Source: Usitatibacter rugosus | Lineage (GTDB): Bacteria; Pseudomonadota; Gammaproteobacteria; Burkholderiales; Usitatibacteraceae | Direction of reading: 5' to 3' | Assembly (NCBI RefSeq): GCF_013003965.1 | Contig: NZ_CP053069.1 | Location: 248,001-312,000 of the forward strand | Length of the DNA: 64,000 nucleotides | In this document: positions 53,587 through 62,081 of the stretch, in pieces | Layout of the letters: the number at the start of each line of letters is the position of its first letter | Numbering within the stretch: the stretch's first letter is position 1 | Notes under the pieces: generated by a model | Seen by the model: the letters and a program-made list of their open reading frames with translations, nothing else | What the model was told of the DNA's origin: nothing | The model's database searches: none | Position numbers and translations under genes: made by a program

Positions 53587-54039
53587 ATGATCGAGCGCTG
53601 CACTTCGATCAAGCATCGCGGGTGGCTCGAGCTACGGCGCGAGCTGTGGCCGAGCGGCGGCGACGCTGAACACGTGCCCGAAATGGAAGCGATCTGTTCA
53701 AATCCCGATCGTCTCTGTGCCTTCGTCGCGTACGACGACGAGGCGCGCCCATCGGGCTTCGTAGAGGCGTCCGGGCGCACGGACTACGTCAACGGCACCG
53801 ATTCATCGCCGGTGGGGTTCATCGAAGGAATCTACGTCATCGCGAACGCCAGGCGGCGAGGTACGGGTCGGGCGTTGCTTCAAGCTGCGGAGACGTGGGC
53901 GCGAACCATTGGATGCCGTGAGATGGCCTCGGACGCGCACGTTGAAAATGAAATGAGCCACACTTTTCATCGAGCGCTCGGCTTCATCGAGACGGAACGT
54001 GTGGTCTTCTTCCGCAAGGATCTCGATGCAAACAACTAG
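53587..54039 (+). CDS. aminoglycoside 6'-N-acetyltransferase-like, AAC(6')-I type
   Basis: 150 residues. GNAT fold with the AAC(6')-I pattern: WLELRRELWP, EASGRTDYVNGTDSSPVGF, EGIYVIANARRRGTGRALL (acetyl-CoA loop), ASDAHVENEMSHTFHRALGF and ETERVVFF. This order and spacing is that of the chromosomal and integron AAC(6')-I enzymes, which acetylate kanamycin-, tobramycin- and amikacin-type drugs. Start chosen at the ATG just past the attC scar; upstream in-frame ATGs lie inside the PhyH gene. Confidence 0.82.
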   Translation: MIERCTSIKHRGWLELRRELWPSGGDAEHVPEMEAICSNPDRLCAFVAYDDEARPSGFVEASGRTDYVNGTDSSPVGFIEGIYVIANARRRGTGRALLQAAETWARTIGCREMASDAHVENEMSHTFHRALGFIETERVVFFRKDLDANN

Positions 54040-54046
54040 GCCTCAA

Positions 54047-54517
54047 ATGGAACCAGCACCGCTGATATTGCGCGCGATTCCGGAACTCGATCAGCCCCCA
54101 TCGTCGAGTGGGGATGCTCATGACGTGATCGCGACCGTGCAGCAGTTATACGGTCGCGTGGGCTTCCAACCGCCCTGGATCTGCTATCTCGCGTTTGAGG
54201 CCGAGCGGTGCGTCGGAACCTGTGGATTCACATCTCCTCCCCGTGACAATCGCATAGAGATCGCTTACTACACATTCCCGGAAAACGAATCTCGCGGGGT
54301 TGCAACTCGCATGGCTTCCGGACTCATTGAGATCGCGCGCGAATCGTCGCCCGATCTTGTTATCACGGCGCACACCTTGCCGAAGCATGGTGCCTCGACG
54401 GCCGTTCTTCGAAAGCTGGGCTTCGCGCACGTCGCGACGACGGAACATCCCGAGGACGGAACCATCTGGGTGTGGCAGCTGGGTGACGGGCTGGATGGAG
54501 CGAGGCGCACCGCGTGA
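54047..54517 (+). CDS. GNAT N-acetyltransferase
   Basis: 156 residues, RimJ/RimL-like GNAT: CVGTCGFTSPPRDNRIEIAYYTF, then ESRGVATRMASGLIEIA and GASTAVLRKLGFAHV. Substrate unknown. Starts 7 nt after the AAC(6')-like gene (AACTAGGCCTC may be another attC scar). Overlaps the next gene by GTGA. Confidence 0.8.
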   Translation: MEPAPLILRAIPELDQPPSSSGDAHDVIATVQQLYGRVGFQPPWICYLAFEAERCVGTCGFTSPPRDNRIEIAYYTFPENESRGVATRMASGLIEIARESSPDLVITAHTLPKHGASTAVLRKLGFAHVATTEHPEDGTIWVWQLGDGLDGARRTA

Positions 54518-54855
54518 GCATTATCGAAATTTTCGGCTTCGGTTTCGCCGGTTTCTTCGCGGGACTGATGCTCTTCAACGGGGTTCTTCGATGGGTTGGC
54601 ACGGTCCTCGTACTCGCCAACGACACCACGAACGCGGGAAGCAAGGGCAAAGGCGTGCGAATCGCCACGGCTACCGTCTTCGGGTCGGGGTTCTGGTTGC
54701 TGGTCGTGGCCATAGGTGGCGCTTATTTCATACACGCCGAACCGTATTCCACACCGCTGTTCGTCGGTGCGGCCTTGGCAATCATCCAGCTGGGGATTGT
54801 CGTGGGCCAGTTCGTCTTGAAGAAGCGCGCACAGGGAGATAAGGATGCTGCCTGA
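54514..54855 (+). CDS. three-helix membrane protein
   Basis: 113 residues with helices near 6-30, 50-68 and 80-98. GTG start in a GTGA overlap with the GNAT gene. Followed by about 170 bp with no gene, where GCCTGAG and ATCGTTAGC may be another eroded attC. Unknown. Confidence 0.6.
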   Translation: MSIIEIFGFGFAGFFAGLMLFNGVLRWVGTVLVLANDTTNAGSKGKGVRIATATVFGSGFWLLVVAIGGAYFIHAEPYSTPLFVGAALAIIQLGIVVGQFVLKKRAQGDKDAA

Positions 54856-55024
54856 GAAGAAATCGTTAGCGGACATTCTGAAGCAGGGTACGTACCTGCC
54901 CAATCGAACACCCGAGACGGGGTTCAACGGCGGAACGAAAGGTGTGTTCTCGACGGTTGCTCCGTACCGAGACCGACCTGCGGCGGCTTGACGCATCAGC
55001 CCTCGTGGCCCGACTGTCGTACAC

Positions 55025-55996
55025 ATGAAAGCCAGCCGCCTGCTGTCGGTCCTGATGCTCCTGCAGTCGCACGAGCGAATGACCGCCGCTGCCCTGGCGC
55101 AGGCGCTCGATGTCTCGGAGCGCACCATCATGCGCGACGTCGATCAGCTCTCTGCCGCAGGTGTTCCCATTTGGGCTGAGCGTGGACGCGAGGGCGGACT
55201 CCGTTTGCGGCAGGGTTGGAGCACCCATCTCACAGGCATGACCGAACACGAGGCGAATGCACTGCTGTTGACCGGCATGCCCGGAGCCGCCGCGGAGCTG
55301 GGACTTGGGGAGGCCGCGCTGTCCGCGCGGCTCAAGCTGGTGGCGAGCTTGCCGATGCCGATGCGCGAACAAGCAGCGAAGGTCGCCGATCGATTGCACA
55401 TCGATCCGATGGACTGGTACCGCGAAAACGACACGCCACCTCAGCTTCGCGACGTGGCCGATGCGGTATGGCGCAGCGGGCGCATTCGGGTGCGATATGC
55501 CAGTTGGCGCAAGACGTCCTGGCGCGAGCTAGAGCCGGTGGGCCTGATCCTGAAGGCGGGAGCCTGGTATGTCGCCGCACGCGAGGCCGGCAAGCGCGAT
55601 GTTCGAACCTATCGCTTGGCCCACGTGCTCGAGTTGCTGCCTGGACGCGGCACATTCAAACGCCCGCCGAGCTTTGACCTCGCGCGCTACTGGCGCGAGT
55701 CGTCGGCGCGCTTCGAAAAAGACCTGCGTCCGTTGCAGGTCCGCGTGTGGATGTCCCCGTGGGCCCTGGGATCGCTCGCGCAGACGCGCAGCCGATTTAC
55801 GGAACTGCCGGCGCCCCCGGGCGGACGTCAACGAGCGGGATGGCGTCTCGTGCAGCTGGCCGTCGAGTCGATCGAGGAGGGTGCTCGCCACATCCTCGGC
55901 TTCGGTGGCGAAGCCGAGGTGGTCGAACCGGCGCCGCTGCGCATCATGGTCTCGGACATGGCCGAGCGCATTCACCTTGCCCACGGGTCCGTTTAA
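55025..55996 (+). CDS. WYL-domain transcriptional regulator
   Basis: 323 residues. N-terminal HTH_11 (about 3-60: RLLSVLMLLQSHERMTAAAL, VSERTIMRDVDQLSAAGVPI), then a WYL domain (about 140-215, core AWYVAAREAGKRDVRTYRL) and a C-terminal WCX extension. YafY/PafC-type regulators sense nucleic acid or small ligands. Its stop codon overlaps a perfect palindrome that could be its own operator or a terminator. Confidence 0.88.
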   Translation: MKASRLLSVLMLLQSHERMTAAALAQALDVSERTIMRDVDQLSAAGVPIWAERGREGGLRLRQGWSTHLTGMTEHEANALLLTGMPGAAAELGLGEAALSARLKLVASLPMPMREQAAKVADRLHIDPMDWYRENDTPPQLRDVADAVWRSGRIRVRYASWRKTSWRELEPVGLILKAGAWYVAAREAGKRDVRTYRLAHVLELLPGRGTFKRPPSFDLARYWRESSARFEKDLRPLQVRVWMSPWALGSLAQTRSRFTELPAPPGGRQRAGWRLVQLAVESIEEGARHILGFGGEAEVVEPAPLRIMVSDMAERIHLAHGSV

Positions 55997-56020
55997 ATAT
56001 GACAGGCATGGTCATATTTA
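55994..56020. promoter_or_regulatory. perfect 10-bp palindrome (operator or terminator)
   Basis: TAAATATGAC-AGGCATG-GTCATATTTA, AT-rich in a GC-rich region. It begins in the WYL gene stop codon and lies about 42 bp before the NTF2-like gene. AT-rich symmetry fits a regulator site better than a terminator. Confidence 0.55.
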
Positions 56021-56061
56021 GCGCAGCACCATGTCGCTTCCCCATTGCGAAAGGAAGTCGC

Positions 56062-56520
56062 ATGAAAGCGCTCGTAGCAGCTCTGCTGGCCACGTACCTG
56101 GGCATTACGTCGGCGATGGCCGCTGATGTTCCCCCGACGTCCGTTGCAGATCAGAACGTCGTCGCCACGATGAAGCAACTCGCACAGGCTTGGGGGGACT
56201 CGACCGTGACAGGCGATGTCGACAGGCTCGGCCAGATCCTCGCGGACGATTGGTCGAGCTTCGGCGGCTCAGGGAAGCCTACGGACAAGGCCAGTTTTCT
56301 CGGCAGCCTGAAGGCCGGCAAACACAAACTCGAGTCCTTCGAGCTGGGACCGATGGACGTGAAGGTGCTGGGCGATGTCGCCGTCGTGCAGGGCATCGTC
56401 ACGGAAAAGAGGACCGATGACGGCAAAGACACGAGCGGCAAGTACGTCTGGATGGATGTCTTCGTGAAGCGCGCGGACAAGTGGGTCTGTGTGCGCTCCA
56501 CGGGCTTTCGCGCCAAGTAG
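56062..56520 (+). CDS. secreted NTF2-like (DUF4440/SnoaL) protein
   Basis: 152 residues with a signal peptide (cleaved near AMA-ADVP). The mature part has VATMKQLAQAWGDSTVTGDV, LGQILADDWSSFGGSG and KVLGDVAVVQGIVTEK, the nuclear-transport-factor-2 fold of DUF4440. AAAGGAAG precedes the ATG. Downstream of the palindrome, so possibly controlled by the WYL regulator. Confidence 0.82.
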   Translation: MKALVAALLATYLGITSAMAADVPPTSVADQNVVATMKQLAQAWGDSTVTGDVDRLGQILADDWSSFGGSGKPTDKASFLGSLKAGKHKLESFELGPMDVKVLGDVAVVQGIVTEKRTDDGKDTSGKYVWMDVFVKRADKWVCVRSTGFRAK

Positions 56521-56577
56521 GCGCACGGTTGCCGCGAAGCTCGGATCGTGGAGAAAATGACGTTTGAAGGAGCCGAC

Positions 56578-56850
56578 ATGGATACCGACCTTGATGCAAT
56601 GTCCCGAGAGCAGCTTGTTGCGGAGGTGCGAAGGCTCCGCGGCGGGATTCGGAAACATCGCGACAGCTCCGGTCAGGAGCTGTGTTGGCACCATCCGGCG
56701 CTTTGGGCTTTGCTCCCGGAGCGAACGGATCCCGTGCCCGTCGTGCCGGCGTGGCCACAGTTCATGGAGGGTTGCCTCAAGTACCGGCAGTCCCTCGACA
56801 AGCAGGCGCCGGATGCACCGCGCAGCAGCGAGCGTTTCAAGGAGGACTGA
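56578..56850 (+). CDS. small unknown protein
   Basis: 90 residues: DTDLDAMSREQLVAEVRRLR, RKHRDSSGQELCWHHPALWA, LLPERTDPVPVVP. GAAGGAG before the ATG. A short amphipathic N-terminal helix and a Cys-x-His-His motif. A common small family in environmental bacteria; role unknown. Stop overlaps the next ATG. Confidence 0.65.
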   Translation: MDTDLDAMSREQLVAEVRRLRGGIRKHRDSSGQELCWHHPALWALLPERTDPVPVVPAWPQFMEGCLKYRQSLDKQAPDAPRSSERFKED

Positions 56851-57398
56851 TGCCTGACAAGGCGTTGTTGGGGGTCGCCGCATTTGCGTTGGCTGGCTGC
56901 AGCATCGGTTCGGGGATCTCCTCGAGTTACCCGGATCGCTGGCCACCGCTCTCCACCGTGAGAGGCAAGGACTGCTCACACCTGGCGGGTCACTATCGAG
57001 ACTTCGGGGTCTATTCGTACCTTCCGGCGAAAGACGCCAGCGATCTCACTCAGCGGCTTGCTGCATCGGAGATCGCCCCGGGCTCAACCCCTTCTCCCGA
57101 GTCGGTGATCTCCGTCGAAGGGGTGGCCACCGACGGAAGCAGCTTTCGGCGAGCCTTTCGGATTGGAGGCACGGGTCGGGAGTGCAAGGACGGGGTCCTT
57201 CTTCTATCCCCTATCGTGGTCTCCGTCAGCGACGCCGGAGCAGCCGGATACCGGTCACAGCGCCGCCTCGCGCTGTACAAGGCGGGAAACGGCGATCTCA
57301 TCGGGGAAGACAGCCTGTTCAGCATCGGCCACCTTCTCATTGTTCCGATGGCGGGCTCCCAGACGTATTGGTATCGATGGGAGCTCCTGGGAAAGTGA
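56850..57398 (+). CDS. lipoprotein, unknown
   Basis: 182 residues, lipobox ALAGCS (Cys about 17). The first codons (GATGCCTGACAAGGCGTTG) look like an altered R''/L'' of an attC, so this N-terminus may be derived from a site. Mature domain: SHLAGHYRDFGVYSYL ... AFRIGGTGRECKDGVL. Unknown. Confidence 0.6.
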   Translation: MPDKALLGVAAFALAGCSIGSGISSSYPDRWPPLSTVRGKDCSHLAGHYRDFGVYSYLPAKDASDLTQRLAASEIAPGSTPSPESVISVEGVATDGSSFRRAFRIGGTGRECKDGVLLLSPIVVSVSDAGAAGYRSQRRLALYKAGNGDLIGEDSLFSIGHLLIVPMAGSQTYWYRWELLGK

Positions 57399-57402
57399 CG
57401 AC

Positions 57403-57843
57403 ATGACACTCAAACGGATGGACAACGTCCTCATCGTGGTCGACGACCTCGAGGCCGTGAAGGCATTCTTGATCGAGCTGGGCATGGAGCTGGAGGGCGA
57501 GGCGCCCGTCGAGGGGGCGTGGGTGGACCGCATCGTCGGGCTCGAGAACGTTCGATGCCAGATCGCGACGTTGCGAACGCCGGACGGCCACTGCCGTATC
57601 GAGCTGGACAAGTTCCATTCGCCGACGGCAGTGAGGTTGGAGCCGGAGAACGCGCCGGTGAACGCGCTTGGCATACGCCGCATCATGTTCGCCGTCGACG
57701 ACATCGATGGCGTCGTTGCGCGCTTGCGCGCCCATGGCGCCGAGCTCATTGGCGAAGTCGCGCAGTACGAGGACATCTACCGGCTCTGCTACATCCGCGG
57801 CCCCGAGGGCATCATGATCGCGCTTGCCGAGAAGCTGAAGTGA
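57403..57843 (+). CDS. VOC (glyoxalase/bleomycin-resistance fold) protein
   Basis: 146 residues, one VOC domain of two beta-alpha-beta-beta-beta units: MDNVLIVVDDLEAVKAFLIE, then IRRIMFAVDDIDGVVARLRA and CYIRGPEGIMIALAEKL. The second-unit Glu ligand is replaced by Met-Ile-Ala, so metal binding is uncertain. Overlaps the next gene by GTGA. Confidence 0.85.
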   Translation: MTLKRMDNVLIVVDDLEAVKAFLIELGMELEGEAPVEGAWVDRIVGLENVRCQIATLRTPDGHCRIELDKFHSPTAVRLEPENAPVNALGIRRIMFAVDDIDGVVARLRAHGAELIGEVAQYEDIYRLCYIRGPEGIMIALAEKLK

Positions 57844-58385
57844 AAGAACAAATACAGGCGAAGCTGCTCCAGGCCCTGGAGAATCGCTTCCTGAAGAACA
57901 TGCATCGGCACAAGGGAATCGCCTGGGACAAGGTGCGCGCCCGGCTCGACGGCAATGCCGACGCACTGAGGTCCCTGCTGGAAATGGAGAGTACCGGTGG
58001 CGAGCCGGATGTGATCGGTGGGGCTGCGAAGGCGGGCCCCTTCACATTCTGTGATTGCTCCGCGGAGAGCCCTCCAGGGCGAAGGAGTCTTTGCTATGAC
58101 GGCGAGGCACTCGAGTCCCGCAAGGAGAACAAGCCGAATGGGAGCGCGGTGGAAATGGCCGCGGCGATGGGCATCGAGCTCCTGACCGAGGAGCAGTATC
58201 GGGAGCTGCAGGCGCTCGGCGAGTTCGATCTGAAGACTTCGAGCTGGATCGCGACCCCACCGGATGTCAGGGCGCTCGGCGGAGCTCTCTTCTGCGACAG
58301 GCGTTACGGCAAGATCTTCGTGTATCACAATGGCGCGCAGTCCTACTATGCCGCCAGGGGCCTCCGCGGGATCCTTCGCGCGTGA
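57840..58385 (+). CDS. DUF4256 family protein
   Basis: 181 residues: RFLKNMHRHKGIAWDKVRAR, MESTGGEPDVIG, FCDCSAESPPGRRSLCYDGE, GIELLTEEQYRELQ, LGGALFCDRRYGKIFVYHNG. This is the DUF4256 signature along its full length. GTG start in a GTGA overlap. Function unknown. Confidence 0.88.
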   Translation: MKEQIQAKLLQALENRFLKNMHRHKGIAWDKVRARLDGNADALRSLLEMESTGGEPDVIGGAAKAGPFTFCDCSAESPPGRRSLCYDGEALESRKENKPNGSAVEMAAAMGIELLTEEQYRELQALGEFDLKTSSWIATPPDVRALGGALFCDRRYGKIFVYHNGAQSYYAARGLRGILRA

Positions 58386-58415
58386 GGCTCCGGTGGAAGC
58401 GGACCAGGAGATGTC

Positions 58416-58790
58416 ATGTTTGACCACGTCAAGTTCGGAGTCAGCGACTTCGCGGCGAGCAAAGCCTTCTTCGTCAAGGCGCTGGAGCCCCTCGGCGTCG
58501 TTGTCGTCGGCGAAGGAGTGCCGACGTACGGCGTCGAGCTTTGCCAAAAGGACGGCACCGTTTCCTTGATCCTGTACCAAACGGATGAGAAGCCCGCGCA
58601 CCTTCACATTGCGTTCGTGGCCGAGAATCGCCAACAAGTCGACGATTTCCATCGCTTGGCCATGGAAGCGGGTGCTAAAGACAATGGCGCACCGGGCCTG
58701 CGCCCGAAGTACCACGCGAACTACTATGCGGCTTTCGTGATTGGCCCGGACGGGCACAACGTCGAGCTGGTTTGCCACAAACCCGCATGA
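58416..58790 (+). CDS. VOC family protein
   Basis: 124 residues: MFDHVKFGVSDFAASKAFFV, HLHIAFVAENRQQVDDFHRL, YYAAFVIGPDGHNVELVCH, a complete glyoxalase-like domain with the His and Glu metal positions present. Substrate unknown. Stop overlaps the next ATG (ATGA). Confidence 0.87.
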   Translation: MFDHVKFGVSDFAASKAFFVKALEPLGVVVVGEGVPTYGVELCQKDGTVSLILYQTDEKPAHLHIAFVAENRQQVDDFHRLAMEAGAKDNGAPGLRPKYHANYYAAFVIGPDGHNVELVCHKPA

Positions 58791-59356
58791 ATCCCGTATT
58801 CGTCTTCGTCGACCTCCTCGAGGACTTCTTTGCGAATCCACCGCTCTCCGAGCAACGAGGAGCGCTCTCGGCCGCCGTGAACGAGCTGGCGTCCTTCGCC
58901 CGTGAGAATGCCTTCCCGGTCATTTGGGTGCGGCAGGAGTTCGAGCCGGATCTCAGCGATGCGTTTCGATCGATGCGCGAGACCGGCACGAGAATCACCA
59001 TCCGGGGAACGACGGGCTGCGACCTCATCAAGGAGATCGAACGGCGGCCGAGCGACGTCGAGATCGTGAAGAAGCGCTATAGCGCCTTCTTTGGCACGCA
59101 GCTGGCGCAACGGCTCGAGAGCGCTCGTTGCAGTCAACTGATCATCGGCGGCGTCAATTCACACGCCTGCGTGCGGGCCACCGCGATCGACGCGTTCCAG
59201 ATGGACTACGACGTCATCCTCGCGACGGATTCCATCGCTTCGTATGACGACGAGTATCACCGTGAGTCGATGCGATACCTCGCGCAGTCCATCGGCCGCC
59301 TCATGAGCAACGGCGATATCCGGAAGTCATTGCATCACCCGGCACGCACGGCGTAG
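58787..59356 (+). CDS. isochorismatase-like cysteine hydrolase
   Basis: 189 residues. Catalytic triad Asp9 (FVFVDLLEDF), Lys95/96 (EIVKKRYSAF) and Cys128 (IIGGVNSHACVRAT), with the cis-peptide region before the Cys. Family members cleave amide or ether bonds (nicotinamidase, N-carbamoyl sarcosine). Substrate not predictable. Confidence 0.88.
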   Translation: MNPVFVFVDLLEDFFANPPLSEQRGALSAAVNELASFARENAFPVIWVRQEFEPDLSDAFRSMRETGTRITIRGTTGCDLIKEIERRPSDVEIVKKRYSAFFGTQLAQRLESARCSQLIIGGVNSHACVRATAIDAFQMDYDVILATDSIASYDDEYHRESMRYLAQSIGRLMSNGDIRKSLHHPARTA

Positions 59357-59362
59357 CGCTTC

Positions 59363-59692
59363 GTGGCCACTTTCGTCGTGATGATCGCCCTGCTGCAAAT
59401 CTGCGCGATGGTCGTCTCGTTCACCTTCGCAAAGAGCAGAAGCGTGTCGTGGTGGCTGTATGCGCCGTCACTCGTCATCGCATGGGGCGGGTACATCGCC
59501 TACGAGGCCATCTACATTCCGCGCAATTGCACGGGTGAGTGCAACATTCGCGTCGATCTCCTCTTCATCTATCCTTATCTCGCGTTCGTGACGATCTGCG
59601 CCATTGCCTACTTCGTGCGCAGCGAAGCTGCGCCTCCGGGCGATCCCGACGGGGGAGATGACGTGGCTCATCCAACGCAACCTGATCGTTAG
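59363..59692 (+). CDS. three-helix membrane protein
   Basis: 109 residues, helices near 3-22, 28-48 and 66-85, Asp/Pro-rich tail. GTG start 6 nt after the isochorismatase-like gene. Its end (GCAACCTGATCGTTAG) matches the 3' end of a class A attC, so the last codons may come from a site. Confidence 0.6.
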   Translation: MATFVVMIALLQICAMVVSFTFAKSRSVSWWLYAPSLVIAWGGYIAYEAIYIPRNCTGECNIRVDLLFIYPYLAFVTICAIAYFVRSEAAPPGDPDGGDDVAHPTQPDR

Positions 59693-59695
59693 ACC
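59677..59695 (+). repeat. possible attC scar (3' end)
   Basis: GCAACCTGATCGTTAGACC resembles the end of attC 16 (CAACTTGATCGTTAGACAG). The next gene's ATG follows at once, as in real cassettes. Confidence 0.4.
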
Positions 59696-60052
59696 ATGAT
59701 CATCGAGGTGGCCGCCGTCGCCGTTGAAGTGGGCCTGGCCATCGCCATGGCCGCGGCAGACGTGGCCGTCCTCATTCTCGCGGCGAGCATCCGGCCATGG
59801 CGCTACGTCTTGTCGCCGGGTTTCCGCGAAACGACCGCGAGAGAACTTGCAGGCCGCCACCCGTTGTATCGAGCGGCCTACTTTGCGTGGGGTTCGGTCG
59901 CCCTTCTTGCGAGCGTCGGCGTCGTGGTGGGAATCTGGTGGTTCATTTCGAGTCTTCCACCCTCGCCGCCTCCCCTCCCATCAAAGCTCGAAACAAAAGT
60001 GCAAAATCTCAGGGAGCGGGCGTCGGATCTCAAGGAGGGACTCAAGCGATGA
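59696..60052 (+). CDS. two-helix membrane protein with coiled tail
   Basis: 118 residues, helices near 7-30 and 66-88, then a Pro-rich hinge (PPSPPPLPS) and a charged coiled tail (KLETKVQNLRERASDLKEGL). Unknown. Followed by 82 bp with a leaderless-type promoter. Confidence 0.6.
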   Translation: MIIEVAAVAVEVGLAIAMAAADVAVLILAASIRPWRYVLSPGFRETTARELAGRHPLYRAAYFAWGSVALLASVGVVVGIWWFISSLPPSPPPLPSKLETKVQNLRERASDLKEGLKR

Positions 60053-60122
60053 ACTCGGTACGGCTTCTGGAGCGCCCTGGCGAAACAGGGTGCGAAGGAG
60101 TGCGCGGGCTGAGCCCGTGACG

Positions 60123-60128
60123 TACGAT
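60123..60128 (+). promoter_or_regulatory. -10 element, leaderless-type
   Basis: TACGAT, six bases (GCCGGG) before the ATG at 60135. Confidence 0.4.
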
Positions 60129-60134
60129 GCCGGG

Positions 60135-60440
60135 ATGCGAATTGCCATCCTGGTGTTCCCCTCCCTGGTCCTCCTCGCGTGCAGCTCGACGCCCACGCCG
60201 ATCCCCGAGCGCGTGCAGCTCGTCACCGCGGCGCAAAAGGACGGGCATTGCAAGTCGCTGGGCGCGTTCACCGTCGTCCAGCGCGGCGGCCCCGACAAGC
60301 AGATGGCCGTCCTCATCAAGGGCATGGGCGAGGTCACCAAGCGCGGCGGAAACGGCCTGTACGTGGTTTCCACCAGCATCGATGTGGAAGACGGCGCCAC
60401 GATGAACGGGGAAGCCCTGCAGTGCCTGTTCGAAAAGTAG
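60135..60440 (+). CDS. DUF4156-like lipoprotein
   Basis: 101 residues, lipobox LLLACSS (Cys about 16). ERVQLVTAAQKDGHCKSLG and NGLYVVSTSIDVEDG ... ALQCLFEK recall DUF4156 lipoproteins (two conserved Cys in a small beta domain). Overlaps the next gene by 19 bp. Confidence 0.7.
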   Translation: MRIAILVFPSLVLLACSSTPTPIPERVQLVTAAQKDGHCKSLGAFTVVQRGGPDKQMAVLIKGMGEVTKRGGNGLYVVSTSIDVEDGATMNGEALQCLFEK

Positions 60441-61288
60441 CGGCTGCCGTACTGCTGTTCTCCGGGCAGGTGCTCGCCGCGGAAATCGAGCCGCACTGGT
60501 CGGGCTTGCCGATCTGGGGCGTGGAAGCCGAGGCCCGGGGCTACCAGATCCCGCTCCCATTCGGCGTCGGCGTCACGGCCTACTCGGCCCGGCAGCCGGT
60601 GAACATCCAGGACCTGCAACTGGGACGCAACCGGGAGCCGCCCGTCTCGGTCGCGAACTTCCTGCAGATCGACCGGGTGGATACGTCGCAGAAGAACGTC
60701 TCGGCGAAACTCGACGTGCTGGTCTTCCCGTTCCTGGATGTCTACGCCATCCTCGGCCGCACGACGGGAACGACCCAGGGCGTGATCGAGGTTCCCGCCG
60801 ATGCGGGCCTGGGCATCATCGGCCCCCGCCAGTTGCAGCTCAATGCGTCCTTCAACGGCCCCACCTACGGCGCAGGCTTCACGCTCCAGGGCGGCGGCAA
60901 GGTGAACGAGTGGCGGGACCTCACGTTTCTCGTGGTGGCCGACTGGAATCGCACCCGGACGAACCTGTCCTTCGAGAACGAGACACTGGTCGCCGAGACG
61001 AAGCCGGTGGCCACGGTGTTCTCGGGCCGGCTGGGCTTGCATGCCACGCTTTCTCCGGGGATGGGCGGGGCGGTCTGGATCGGCGGCATGCACCAACGCA
61101 TCCAGCAGACGGTCGCGGGAAGCGTCGCGGACACCGACCTGCAGTTCGTGGTGGTCCAATCGCCGACCAAGCCGTGGAATACGCTGCTCGGCGGCCTCAT
61201 CGATTTCGGCAGGAATGGCTATGTCCTGTTGGAGGGCGGACTAGGGGCACGGAAGTCGATTCTCGCGGCCGCCGTGTATCGTTTCTGA
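60422..61288 (+). CDS. probable outer-membrane beta-barrel protein
   Basis: 288 residues. Signal peptide (cleaved near LAA-EIEP), alternating amphipathic strands throughout (for example YVLLEGGLGARKSILAAAVYRF-type ending) and a C-terminal Phe, the classic BAM recognition residue. GTG start inside the preceding gene. No known channel family recognised. Confidence 0.65.
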   Translation: MPVRKVAAAVLLFSGQVLAAEIEPHWSGLPIWGVEAEARGYQIPLPFGVGVTAYSARQPVNIQDLQLGRNREPPVSVANFLQIDRVDTSQKNVSAKLDVLVFPFLDVYAILGRTTGTTQGVIEVPADAGLGIIGPRQLQLNASFNGPTYGAGFTLQGGGKVNEWRDLTFLVVADWNRTRTNLSFENETLVAETKPVATVFSGRLGLHATLSPGMGGAVWIGGMHQRIQQTVAGSVADTDLQFVVVQSPTKPWNTLLGGLIDFGRNGYVLLEGGLGARKSILAAAVYRF

Positions 61289-61289
61289 C

Positions 61290-62081
61290 ATGATCGATTT
61301 CCTCTTCTCGCTCCCGTTGTGGGCGCTCGCCCTCGTCCTGAACGTGTGGCTGGTCGGCTTCTCGCTCGCGAGCGTCTGGGCATACCGGCGATGGATATTG
61401 CCGCGGCTGCGCATCGCAACCGACTCCTCGCTCTTCTTCGCCGCCGCCACGATGCAGTCGGGCATGGTCCTCTATGGACTGGTCGCGGCCCTGACCGCGG
61501 TGAGCGTCTGGTCGACGCATTCGCAAGTGAAGGACACCGTCTCCCGCGAGGCGACGGCAATCGGCGGCCTGTGGCGGGACTTGGGCGGATATCCGCAAAT
61601 CGAGCGCGACGCGATGCGCGACGTGCTTCGCGGCTACACGAACCAGATCATCCAGGAGGCGTGGCCCGAGCAGCGCCAGGGGCGCATCCCACGCATGGGG
61701 GTGGAATGGCTGGATCGCTTCCAGGTGAAGCTCTTCGCGTTCGAGCCCACGCTCGAGTCGCAGAAGATCCTCCATGCCGAGACCTTGGGTGCCTACAACC
61801 GCCTCGTCGAAGCGCGCCGCCAGCGCCTGGATGCGGTGGGCACGGGCCTGCCCGGCGTCATGTGGTTTGCGCTGCTGCCGGGAGCGATGGGCTGCTTGCT
61901 TCTCTCGCTGTTCTTCCCCGTCGAGGATGGACGGTTCCAGGCGATTCTCATGGCCGGGCTGTCGGGGTTCGTGGCCATGGTGCTGTTCGTGATCATCAGC
62001 CTCGACCGGCCCTTCCACGGCGCGATGGCCATTCCTTCGGATTCGTACCAGCTGGTCTACGACCAGCTCATGAAGAAATGA
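61290..62081 (+). CDS. DUF4239 / bestrophin-like membrane protein
   Basis: 263 residues. Helices near 8-32, 46-72, 190-212 and 220-240, with a soluble helical region between (REATAIGGLWRDLGGYP ... RDVLRGYTNQIIQEAW). This is the DUF4239 (bestrophin-like) layout. Stop overlaps the next ATG. Confidence 0.82.
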   Translation: MIDFLFSLPLWALALVLNVWLVGFSLASVWAYRRWILPRLRIATDSSLFFAAATMQSGMVLYGLVAALTAVSVWSTHSQVKDTVSREATAIGGLWRDLGGYPQIERDAMRDVLRGYTNQIIQEAWPEQRQGRIPRMGVEWLDRFQVKLFAFEPTLESQKILHAETLGAYNRLVEARRQRLDAVGTGLPGVMWFALLPGAMGCLLLSLFFPVEDGRFQAILMAGLSGFVAMVLFVIISLDRPFHGAMAIPSDSYQLVYDQLMKK

